A DNA stretch of 49,382 bases from Nitrosomonadaceae bacterium (lineage in GTDB: Bacteria > Pseudomonadota > Gammaproteobacteria > Burkholderiales > Nitrosomonadaceae). Shown one piece after another: positions 15,838-23,055 of this stretch. Position numbers and translations under genes: made by a program. Position 1 is the stretch's first letter, and every line of letters begins with the position of its first letter. The notes below the pieces were generated by a model. That model was not told the origin of the DNA. It made no database searches and saw only the letters and a list, made by a program, of their open reading frames with translations. Location: contig CAKKRD010000004.1 of assembly GCA_919902515.1 (NCBI GenBank), positions 1 to 49,382 on the forward strand, given 5' to 3'.

Positions 15838-17228
15838 GTCACTCTGCCATTGTGATCATCGGCGGCGGTCCCGCCGGCATGAGTGCTGCTGTTGCTGCTG
15901 CAACGCAAGGTCTCAGTTGCACCATCATCGATGAGGGTTTCGCTCTGGGCGGCCAGATCTACCGCAAACCGACCAACCCGGAACGCGCACCGGCACCGCA
16001 TCCGCGCGGAGAGCAACTGCGCGCCGAAGTAGCGAAGCTCGCACAGCAGATCCAAGTACGCAACGGTGACAACGTCTGGGGCATCTTCGATGAACTGCGC
16101 GTTGCTGTCACCTCCCCTGACCAACACACCGAACTGCTCCAGCCACAGGCGGTCATCCTCGCCCCCGGCGCTCACGAACTGGTGCCACCTTTCCCGGGCT
16201 GGACATTACCCGGGGTAATGACGCCGGGCGCAGCGCAGACACTCATAAAAACCATGGGAGTCGCTCCCGGCAAGCGGGTGCTGCTCGCCGGCACCGGCCC
16301 GTTCCTGCTCGCGGTAGCGTGTCAACTGGTCGATACGGGGGTACACGTGGTCGCGGTACTGGAAGCATCATCGCGTCCGGCCTGGCTCAGCCTGCCGCTG
16401 CATGGATTCCGCACCCCGAAAATCCTCGCCGAAGGACTCGCTTATCTCAACAAGCTTGACCGCGCCCACGTCCCGGTGCGCTATGGCCGTATCGTCGTCG
16501 CTGCCCAAGGCGAGACTGAACTCAATGCAGTCGAGCACGCCCCCGTCGATGCGGAATGGTTTCCCGACAACAACCGCATCGAAACCGAGCAAGTGGATAC
16601 GCTGCTGGTGGGCTACGGTTTTGTGCCGCGCGTCCAGTTGGCACAAATGGCCGGATGCAATCTCGAATTGCGTCCCGACGTCGGCGGCTGGATTCCGGTA
16701 CGCGACCGCAATCTCGCGACCAGCGTTGCCGGTATTTTTGCTGCAGGTGACGGTGCCGGTGTTGCCGGTTCCCTGGTCGCAGCGCTCGAAGGACAGCTTG
16801 CGGGAATGGCTGCTGCCCGGTTTCTCGGCGCAATCGACGAGGCAACGTTTACCGCCGCACGCGATCCGATCGAGCAAGAACTCGTCCGTCTGAAGCCTCT
16901 GCGGCGCGCACTCGACAAAATCTCGGCGCTGCAGCCGGGCCTCATGTCGCTGGTGCGCGACGACACCATCGTTTGCCGCTGCGAAGAAGTGACCTGGCGC
17001 GAGGCACGCGCGGCAGTGGACGCCGGATCAACCACCTACCGCAGCCTCAAGATGACTTCACGCGCCGGCATGGGCGCCTGCCAGGGACGTTTCTGCTGGC
17101 CATTCCTGTCACGTCTGGTCGCGGCGGAAGCAAAATGTTCGCTGGCGGATATCGGCCCGCCGAGCGCACGCCCCCCGCTGGGGCCGATCACACTTGGGGC
17201 GCTTGCCCCGCAAGCACAGGATAAATAA
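15834..17228 (+). CDS. hcnB: HcnB-like FAD/NAD(P)-binding subunit
   Basis: 464-aa flavoprotein. It starts with a Rossmann dinucleotide motif (IIGGGPAG, 9-15), then has a central PFPGWTLPGVMT block and a second nucleotide-binding motif (LLAGTGPFLLA, about 150-160). A C-terminal BFD-type [2Fe-2S] domain has cysteines 381, 383, 416 and 421 (VCRCEE; ACQGRFC). This order and length match HcnB of Pseudomonas and the A subunits of opine oxidases. In HcnABC, a membrane-associated enzyme, glycine is oxidised to HCN and CO2 with electrons entering the respiratory chain. It overlaps hcnA by 4 bases and hcnC by 1. Confidence 0.72.
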   Translation: MSHSAIVIIGGGPAGMSAAVAAATQGLSCTIIDEGFALGGQIYRKPTNPERAPAPHPRGEQLRAEVAKLAQQIQVRNGDNVWGIFDELRVAVTSPDQHTELLQPQAVILAPGAHELVPPFPGWTLPGVMTPGAAQTLIKTMGVAPGKRVLLAGTGPFLLAVACQLVDTGVHVVAVLEASSRPAWLSLPLHGFRTPKILAEGLAYLNKLDRAHVPVRYGRIVVAAQGETELNAVEHAPVDAEWFPDNNRIETEQVDTLLVGYGFVPRVQLAQMAGCNLELRPDVGGWIPVRDRNLATSVAGIFAAGDGAGVAGSLVAALEGQLAGMAAARFLGAIDEATFTAARDPIEQELVRLKPLRRALDKISALQPGLMSLVRDDTIVCRCEEVTWREARAAVDAGSTTYRSLKMTSRAGMGACQGRFCWPFLSRLVAAEAKCSLADIGPPSARPPLGPITLGALAPQAQDK

Positions 17229-18424
17229 TGCCGATGACCAGCACTGCGGATGTGGTTGTCATTGGCGGCGGCGTGATCGGCGCGAGCGTCGCCTTTGCGC
17301 TGGCCCGGCGCGGCGCCTCGGTCACACTGCTCGATGCCTCAACTCCCGGTCGCGCGACCTCGGCCTCGGCTGGCGGACTCTGGTCACTGGGTGAATCGCT
17401 GGGCCTCGGCTGCGGCGTGATCCTGCACACCGCACAACAGGGTGCCGGCGACGGACCAGCACCATTGCCACGCACGTTCATGGATTTTCTGTGGACAAGC
17501 AATCTGCGCTTCCCATCGCTCGCGGCCGAACTGCGGACACTTTGCGGAATCGATATCGAAGCCGAATCGGCAACCGGACTGTTGTACCTGGTCTATGACG
17601 AGGAACAGGAGCGTCATGCCAGCCGCATTGTCGAATGGGCTGGCAGCGATCACGGATCGGTAGAGAAATGGACGCCACAACACATCCGCGACAGAGATCC
17701 GTTGATTACTCACGACCTGCGCAGTGCAATTCATTTCCCCGGCGATAATCAGGTGAATCCGATGCTGCTGACCGAGGCACTCAAGCGCGGGGCCTGCGCA
17801 AAGGGCGCGCGCTTCATTGCCGAGGCACGCGTGCGCGCATTGCGCTGCAGCAACGGACGCGTTGTCGCGGTCGAATCGGACAAGGGCACCATTGCGTGCG
17901 GCGCAGTAGTCAATGCGGCCGGTGCCTGGGGCGCTCAGATTGCCCGGCTCGCCAGCATCGAAATCCCGATCCATCCGGTGCGCGGACAAATCATCTGTAC
18001 TGAAGCGCTGCAGCCAGGGACGCTGCGGTCTAACCTGAGCACGCGCGACTGCTATATCCTGCAGAAAGCACACGGCGAGGTCATTATCGGCAGCACCACG
18101 GAATACTGTGATTTCAATACCGGAGTCCGCTACGAGGACATGTGCAGCCTGGCAGCCGGTGCGATCCGTGCCGTACCCGCTTTGCGCAATGTGACGCTGA
18201 AGCGCGCATGGGCGGGACTTCGTCCCGGCACGCCCGATGAACTGCCTATCCTCGGACCCGCTGCGGAACTTGAGAATTTCTTCCACGCCACCGGCGGCTT
18301 CCGCACCGGGATCGTGGCAGCGCCGCTCACCGGCGAAGTGGTCGCGGCGAGCGTGCTGGGACAGACACCAGAATTTCCGATTGAACCATTCCTGGCACAC
18401 CGGTTCCAATTCCTTACGGCATAA
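17228..18424 (+). CDS. hcnC: HcnC-like glycine/D-amino-acid oxidase subunit
   Basis: 398-aa DAO-family FAD protein. The N-terminal dinucleotide motif is VVIGGGVIGAS (10-20). Segments shared, as I recall them, with Pseudomonas HcnC include SAGGLW-x2-GES-x-GLGCGVI (47-64), NAAGAW, GSTTE and LKRAWAGLRPGTPDELPILGP. These are closer to HcnC than to generic sarcosine or opine oxidases, which is why the operon is called hydrogen cyanide synthase-like. The gene starts inside the hcnB stop (TAATG), indicating tight coupling. An opine or proline/hydroxyproline dehydrogenase role cannot be excluded from sequence alone. Confidence 0.72.
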   Translation: MPMTSTADVVVIGGGVIGASVAFALARRGASVTLLDASTPGRATSASAGGLWSLGESLGLGCGVILHTAQQGAGDGPAPLPRTFMDFLWTSNLRFPSLAAELRTLCGIDIEAESATGLLYLVYDEEQERHASRIVEWAGSDHGSVEKWTPQHIRDRDPLITHDLRSAIHFPGDNQVNPMLLTEALKRGACAKGARFIAEARVRALRCSNGRVVAVESDKGTIACGAVVNAAGAWGAQIARLASIEIPIHPVRGQIICTEALQPGTLRSNLSTRDCYILQKAHGEVIIGSTTEYCDFNTGVRYEDMCSLAAGAIRAVPALRNVTLKRAWAGLRPGTPDELPILGPAAELENFFHATGGFRTGIVAAPLTGEVVAASVLGQTPEFPIEPFLAHRFQFLTA

Positions 18425-18551
18425 ACAAGGCAAGCTGGTGCAGACTCTCCAAATTTACGTTTGACTGGGACGCCGCCGCCGAGGATACTTCGAGCCGTGC
18501 AGTTGGATTTTCTGTCTTTCTTCTTACCGGGGGAACGAGAGACACGGATTC

Positions 18552-18935
18552 ATGAGAGGGGAAATTGAAGTGGTCTGGTTACAGAAATACCTGCATATTC
18601 TGGCTATGCTGCTAGCTTTATGCTGTGTTCCAGCAAGCACGTGGGCTCACTCGGGAGGAGATCATCCTCTCATCAACGCGGCCGGGAGGGGCGATCTTTC
18701 CCAGGTCAAGGCACTGCTCGCAGCCAAGGCCAATGTAAACGACGATGCGGGCCGTGGCATCACCGCGCTGATGGTAGCGTCGCAAAATGGTCACCGCGAG
18801 ATAGTGCAAGCGCTGCTCACAGCCAAGGCCAATGTAAACATCAAGACCCGCAGGGGCGAAACGGCGTTGATGGTGGCGTCGCAGAATGGCCACGAGGAGG
18901 TGGTGCAACTGCTCAAGAAGGCGGGCGCAAGGTAG
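18552..18935 (+). CDS. Exported ankyrin-repeat protein
   Basis: 127 aa. An N-terminal hydrophobic stretch (ILAMLLALCCVPASTWA) predicts export to the periplasm. The rest is about three ankyrin repeats (near 39-127), including the typical ITALMVASQNGHREIVQALL and ETALMVASQNGHEEVVQLL; two repeats are almost identical, suggesting recent internal duplication. Ankyrin repeats mediate protein binding; no partner is evident. The ATG at 18552 lacks a good ribosome site; an in-frame GTG about 20 bases on has GAGGGG before it and may be the real start. It follows hcnC by 127 bases on the same strand. Confidence 0.8.
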   Translation: MRGEIEVVWLQKYLHILAMLLALCCVPASTWAHSGGDHPLINAAGRGDLSQVKALLAAKANVNDDAGRGITALMVASQNGHREIVQALLTAKANVNIKTRRGETALMVASQNGHEEVVQLLKKAGAR

Positions 18936-19094
18936 CATGAGGCGGGCTGCATAGCTTCTTGGTACAAGATACGCCAGATTCACTGGAGGCGTAATTTCGC
19001 CGCTGCTTCTGGTAAAATGGTGCCATGGCGCGCTGCTTCAGCCCGATGCGCTTTCGTTTTTATATTCAACAGCGCTTTATGAGGAGTATTTTCT

Positions 19095-19334
19095 TTGCAT
19101 GAAATTCTGCAATACCTGAAACAACACGGTGAACGGCTCGACTCGGAGATCGCTAATGACACAGGCATCCCACTGGCGAAAGTACGCCTTGATGTGTCAA
19201 GCCTGACCGCCAGCGGCGAGCTGATCATGTGCCACTCGATCCGGTTTGAGAAAGGCAAGAAAAGCGAGGGTATGCTCTACCGGGTGGCGGGATATATTCC
19301 ACCGCTATCCCCCGGCAGAAAACCAAAAGCATAG
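19095..19334 (+). CDS. Small winged-helix DNA-binding protein
   Basis: 79 aa. The start is TTG at 19095, supported by GAGGAG eight bases upstream; the nearby ATG is out of frame. Residues 1-50 fit a helix-turn-helix/winged-helix fold of the FaeA/MarR-like type (ILQYLKQHGERLDSEIANDT, then a recognition-helix-like PLAKVRLDVSSLTASGELI). The C-terminus is basic (PGRKPKA). It is probably a DNA-binding regulator of unknown target; the nearest candidates are the hcn-ankyrin genes before it and the cytochrome gene after it. Confidence 0.68.
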   Translation: MHEILQYLKQHGERLDSEIANDTGIPLAKVRLDVSSLTASGELIMCHSIRFEKGKKSEGMLYRVAGYIPPLSPGRKPKA

Positions 19335-19394
19335 TGGCAACCCGGTAACAGGCTGTTCGCTCATGCCAGTTTCAACATGGGCGACAGTCGAAAC

Positions 19395-19424
19395 ACCCGT
19401 AGTGCAGAGATTGTCACTACGGGT
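19395..19424. terminator. Perfect 10-bp stem between convergent genes
   Basis: ACCCGTAGTG (19395-19404) and its exact inverse (19415-19424) with a 10-base loop, placed between the converging winged-helix and cytochrome genes. There is no clear U-run, so it may be a bidirectional stem of moderate strength. Confidence 0.5.
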
Positions 19425-19444
19425 ACTTGTGCTTGACCAATAAA

Positions 19445-19753
19445 CTACTTGGTCTTGCTGTTTGCCAGTACGTATTCCGCCAGACGATCCGCCGGCTCGC
19501 CTGTGATATTAGGGAAAGCGGCCATGGACATACTGCCTGTCTGCACTTTCTTGATAATGGCGTCTTTATTTGCCATCGCAGCGCTCAACAGCATCACGCT
19601 ACCATCGGTATTTGGCTTATGGCATTTGGTGCAGTTCAGGTTGAACATGTCTTCCCCGCTGGCAGTTGCCGCCGGCGTGTAATTATCGGTCTTGGTGCAG
19701 CCAACCAAACCTACCACTGCAATAGCCGCTAATATTAAAGTTACTTGTTTCAT
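19445..19753 (-). CDS. Lipoprotein monohaem cytochrome c
   Basis: 102 aa from the ATG at 19753, which has GGAG seven bases upstream (an ATG at 19771 is less likely). The signal peptide ends in a lipobox (VVGLVGC, Cys 19). The haem site CTKCH is at 41-45, and methionines near 75-77 (GSMSMAAFP) can serve as the distal ligand. This is a class I small cytochrome c, probably tethered in the periplasm and shuttling electrons to an oxidase or reductase. The partner is not visible in the window. Confidence 0.88.
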   Translation of the reverse strand: MKQVTLILAAIAVVGLVGCTKTDNYTPAATASGEDMFNLNCTKCHKPNTDGSVMLLSAAMANKDAIIKKVQTGSMSMAAFPNITGEPADRLAEYVLANSKTK

Positions 19754-19814
19754 TTTTACGCTCCAGTTCATTTCTCAAGAATACGAATTCGAAAGTTACT
19801 CTACAATCCACCGA

Positions 19815-19851
19815 GGGCGAACATTACATCCTGCCGATCCTGGTGGTCAAG
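19815..19851. repeat. Imperfect 37-bp direct repeat, copy 2
   Basis: Partner of 15423-15459, same orientation; see that entry. It lies in a gene-poor gap (19754-20070) that otherwise shows no supported gene. The 74-codon minus-strand frame there (19904-20125) overlaps the USP gene end and has no features. Confidence 0.7.
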
Positions 19852-20070
19852 GGTATTGTTATCATCAAATCGGCATTTCCGGATGGGAACCCGGAAAGTT
19901 TGACTACCTGGATGTCGACGATACTTTGCGAACCAGGGAATTGCGCTGAACGGGCAAGTACCGCATTATCACCAGGGGGCTATTCCGGCAAGTCAAGCTG
20001 TCCACCCAGGCCGATACTTTAATAGACTTTTCCAGGGCGGCGTCATGTGTGTCGCGAAACCCCGCGCAAA

Positions 20071-20985
20071 TTAAGGCATTGACTTCTCTGACTGCTTTTC
20101 TGGACTGACCACCAGCACATCGCATGCAGTCTCGTAGAGTACATGCTTGGTAACGGAACCGAACAACGCCTCGTCCAGTTCAGTTTCCCCGCGCTTACCG
20201 ATGACGATCAGGTCAGCGTCGAGAGACTGTGCTTTGTCCCGAATCACGGCGGGCGGGTAGCCCTGCTCGATGCTGGAAGTCACGCGGGTATCGCCAAGCG
20301 CACAGCCGGCGATAATTTCCTCCATAGCGTGATGGGTATCGTTCAGCATCTTGGCGCGGTATGATTCAATTGTTTTCTCGCTTAATTCGGCCTCCCACCA
20401 CAATCTATCTCTGAACGGCATTTCAACTACGTGCAGTACCTGAATCGGTGTTTGCGGTGCAACTTTCAATGCCATATGCAGCGCCAGTCTGGAGGGCTGT
20501 GAGAAATCCACCGGCACCAGCACGCGTCTATATTGATCCATCGGTTCCTGTTTTACGATCAACAGCGGACGTTGCCCCTTAAGTAGCGTTTTGGACACGG
20601 TAGTGCCGAGAAAAAGCTCCTGAACAAAGTTTTCACCCTGATCGCCAATCACAATCAGGTCGGCGTGATGAGATTCCGCATAGCGATTGATCTCAACGTG
20701 GGCCCTGCCAATCGCAACGTGATGCTTGACGGCCATGCCACTCTTGGCCAATGCCTCCGCCAACCTTTGCAGCATTGAATTAATCCGGTTGTATAGCATC
20801 TGTTCCGTTTCCAATGGAGTATCGACCAACAAGTGCTTGAAGGCTTCGAGCGAAAGAGTTGGCAGCACATGCAATAAATGCAACTCCGCGCCATGCTCTA
20901 CCGCCAGGCGTACGGCACGTTGTACCGCTCGATTAGCACGTGACGAAAAATCCGTGGTGGCGAGAATGCGTTGAATTTTTTCCAT
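20071..20985 (-). CDS. Tandem-domain universal stress protein
   Basis: 304 aa with two Usp domains (about 1-148 and 155-298), as in UspE. Each shows the ATP-binding glycine motif: GDQGENFVQELFLGTTVS in the first and GKRGETELDEALFGSVTK in the second. USPs of this type bind ATP and are induced by energy or oxygen limitation; the molecular output is usually unknown. AGGAAC lies before the ATG. It is related to, but clearly diverged from, the other two USP genes in this window. Confidence 0.9.
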   Translation of the reverse strand: MEKIQRILATTDFSSRANRAVQRAVRLAVEHGAELHLLHVLPTLSLEAFKHLLVDTPLETEQMLYNRINSMLQRLAEALAKSGMAVKHHVAIGRAHVEINRYAESHHADLIVIGDQGENFVQELFLGTTVSKTLLKGQRPLLIVKQEPMDQYRRVLVPVDFSQPSRLALHMALKVAPQTPIQVLHVVEMPFRDRLWWEAELSEKTIESYRAKMLNDTHHAMEEIIAGCALGDTRVTSSIEQGYPPAVIRDKAQSLDADLIVIGKRGETELDEALFGSVTKHVLYETACDVLVVSPEKQSEKSMP

Positions 20986-21167
20986 AGTTTATGTTCCTCA
21001 TACCGCGTTGTTTTTTCAAAAAACCAGTCTTCCCCAAGCATGTTGCATCAATCTGGCTTTGTGTCCTCTACAATGACTTTTCCCAGGAAAATAACATTGG
21101 GTAGTCTCGCTCACAGTATTGCTAAAGATCCATCAGGGAGCAGACATGGAGATCTTGTGGCTGCAGC

Positions 21168-21990
21168 TCAGACTGCTTTCAAGCTGTCCTCGCTGACCAC
21201 CAGTACGTCACAACTGGCATCCAGAATCACTTGCTTGGTTACACTGCCAAGCAGCATATCTTCCCACCCGGACTGTCCGTGTTTACCCATGACGATCAAA
21301 TCGGGTTCAAGCACTTCCGCTTTTCCCCGGATTACAGCAGACGCAGGGCCGAATTCTACAATGCGGAACAATGGGCTGGCAGTGGCCCCCAAGGTGGAGA
21401 TGAATTGCTGCATTGCCTGATCTGCCTGTGCCTGCACCTCGGCGCGATAGGCCTGAATCGTTTCATCGCTCGCGCCGGAAAAGCGCAGTTTGGCCTCGTA
21501 CGGCACCTCGAACGCGTGCAGCACAGTGATATGCGCGCGCGGGGCGATGCGCAGGGCAAGCTCCAGCGCCCGCCGGGAAGGTTCAGAGAAATCGACCGGC
21601 ACCAGTATCCGTTGATACGGCGCCTGCGGTTCACGCTTGACTATCAGAACCGGACGAGACAGTTTTCGCAGCACTTTCTCGGCAGTAGAACCAAGAAATA
21701 ATTCGCGCACCAAACTGCCGCCGTGAGCCCCTAGCACCACCAGACCGGCATCAATGGCCTCGGCGTGACGTACGATCTCGCTGTGGGCGCGGCCAATTTC
21801 GATGACGGGCGTAACCGGAATGTGGTGCTTTTCGGCAAGCTCGTGCGCCAGTTTAGCGATCTGCTCCTTGGCCGAATCAATCAGCCGCCGCTCGGTCTGC
21901 TCGGGGGGCTGGGTGAGCAGGTGGAGCGATTCCAGCGCCAGGCTGCCGATGACATGCACCACGTCCAGCTCCACGCTGCCCAGTTCGTGC
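21168..21990. repeat. Direct repeat copy 1 (truncated USP coding sequence)
   Basis: Homology to 24924-25749 begins exactly at the stop codon of both USP genes and ends abruptly near 21990, where this copy switches to nfeD-derived sequence. The copies differ by scattered substitutions and by one codon in length (826 versus 823 bases). Confidence 0.85.
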
Positions 21991-22388
21991 ACCGGGGTGG
22001 CGGCTCCCAGGTTGGTGCCCGGCGCCATCACGGCGACGTGGCTAGCGTAGAGGATGTAGGTGCCGGCGCTGGCGGCATGCGCGCCGCTCGGCGCAACATA
22101 GGTCGCCACCGGCACTGGCGAAGCGAGGATCGCCTTGATGATCTGCCGCATCGAGGTATCGAGTCCCCCCAGCGTATCCATTTGCAGTATCACTAATTGT
22201 GCCCCCCCCCCCTCAGCGCCGCGCGCAAGGCCGCGCCCGACATAGTCCGCAGTCGTGGGGCCAATCGCCCCTTCGATCTTCAGTACCATCACTGGCGGAG
22301 AAGCCGCCATGAGCCAAGCGGGCACAGAAAACACCAGAGTTAGCACCAGCACCAACCGACACGCAACCTCGCCGATTCGCGTCCTCAT
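21168..22388 (-). CDS. Chimeric gene: NfeD/ClpP-type protease N-terminus fused to universal stress protein
   Basis: 406-codon frame made of two unrelated parts. Residues 1-133 are the start of an NfeD-type membrane serine protease: a signal peptide, [19 protein letters not shown]-x-GGLD, and the nucleophile block HAASAGTYI with Ser 107. The block stops before the region that supplies the catalytic lysine. From residue 134 (HELGS) it continues as a USP lacking its first 30 or so residues, so the first Usp domain is broken while the second is intact. The product would be exported although USPs are cytoplasmic. A G11 run in the coding strand (22202-22212) could shift the frame. A working protease is unlikely; a functional fusion is uncertain. 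Confidence 0.8.
   Translation of the reverse strand: MRTRIGEVACRLVLVLTLVFSVPAWLMAASPPVMVLKIEGAIGPTTADYVGRGLARGAEGGGAQLVILQMDTLGGLDTSMRQIIKAILASPVPVATYVAPSGAHAASAGTYILYASHVAVMAPGTNLGAATPVHELGSVELDVVHVIGSLALESLHLLTQPPEQTERRLIDSAKEQIAKLAHELAEKHHIPVTPVIEIGRAHSEIVRHAEAIDAGLVVLGAHGGSLVRELFLGSTAEKVLRKLSRPVLIVKREPQAPYQRILVPVDFSEPSRRALELALRIAPRAHITVLHAFEVPYEAKLRFSGASDETIQAYRAEVQAQADQAMQQFISTLGATASPLFRIVEFGPASAVIRGKAEVLEPDLIVMGKHGQSGWEDMLLGSVTKQVILDASCDVLVVSEDSLKAV
22202..22212. repeat. Homopolymeric C11 (G11 in the coding strand)
   Basis: Eleven cytosines in a row lie inside the NfeD-derived part of the chimeric gene, encoding Glu-Gly-Gly-Gly at about residues 59-62. Runs of this length are prone to slipped-strand change and also to sequencing or assembly error. 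Confidence 0.9.
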
Positions 22389-22599
22389 GTCCCAAGAACC
22401 TGTCGGACTTGAAGAATCGAAGCGGGGAGAATTCGTTCTATTGCACCCACGACGTGCGCTCCTTTTGCAAAATAGCTCGTATCAGCATGCACGCGAGCTC
22501 GCTTCAACCGCGCAAGGTGGCAGTCTGCGCGGCGGGCGCTGTCAGGAATCCTGAATTGTCTGCTTCCGCCAAACTTACTGCCTTGACGGCTCGGACGGG

Positions 22600-22830
22600 C
22601 TAATGTGTCCTGCCAAGCATGGCAGCGATTTCCGCTTCAGCCGCAAGCCAGTCTTGGGTAGAATCGCCGCCGACAAAGCCGCGTTGCTCGGCACGATAAT
22701 ATGCCGCTTCCGCGATCAGGCGGTTATGCGCTTCAGGGGGAATGGCGGCGCCACTGCTGCCCGACATGGACTCCTGAGCAGCAGTGTGCACCTTTTCTTT
22801 TGCAGTGGCAGTGGTTTTAGCTTTAGGCAT
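22600..22830 (-). CDS. DUF2934 protein
   Basis: 76-aa protein. The C-terminal half matches the DUF2934 pattern: IAEAAYYRAEQRGFVGGDST followed by WLAAEAEI. The N-terminus is basic and Ala/Ser-rich and looks unstructured. Function unknown; members often occur with stress-response or glycogen genes. A good ribosome site (GGAG) lies eight bases before the ATG. It lies between the chimeric gene and the acyl-CoA synthetase in the same-strand stress cluster. Confidence 0.82.
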   Translation of the reverse strand: MPKAKTTATAKEKVHTAAQESMSGSSGAAIPPEAHNRLIAEAAYYRAEQRGFVGGDSTQDWLAAEAEIAAMLGRTH

Positions 22831-23055
22831 GACATGTTCTCCAATTGTAACGATTGTGGGATTGAAATTTTACAAACTTTTTTACTATAGCAGAAGAAAT
22901 TTTCATCGTCGCCAAACACGCGCAACGCGCAACGGCGCGTGTGAATTGCACCCAAACCAGTGTGGCGCATAATGACGTACTCGCGTTCCTGAGCTTCCCC
23001 CGAAAATTCGCCAAGGGACATTACTACTGTGGGCTAACATATCACTGAAGGTCTC
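22831..23055. other. Intergenic region
   Basis: AT-richer spacer between the acyl-CoA synthetase and the DUF2934 gene. Overlapping short frames show no domain or ribosome site. It probably holds the DUF2934 promoter, but no consensus stands out. Confidence 0.35.
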
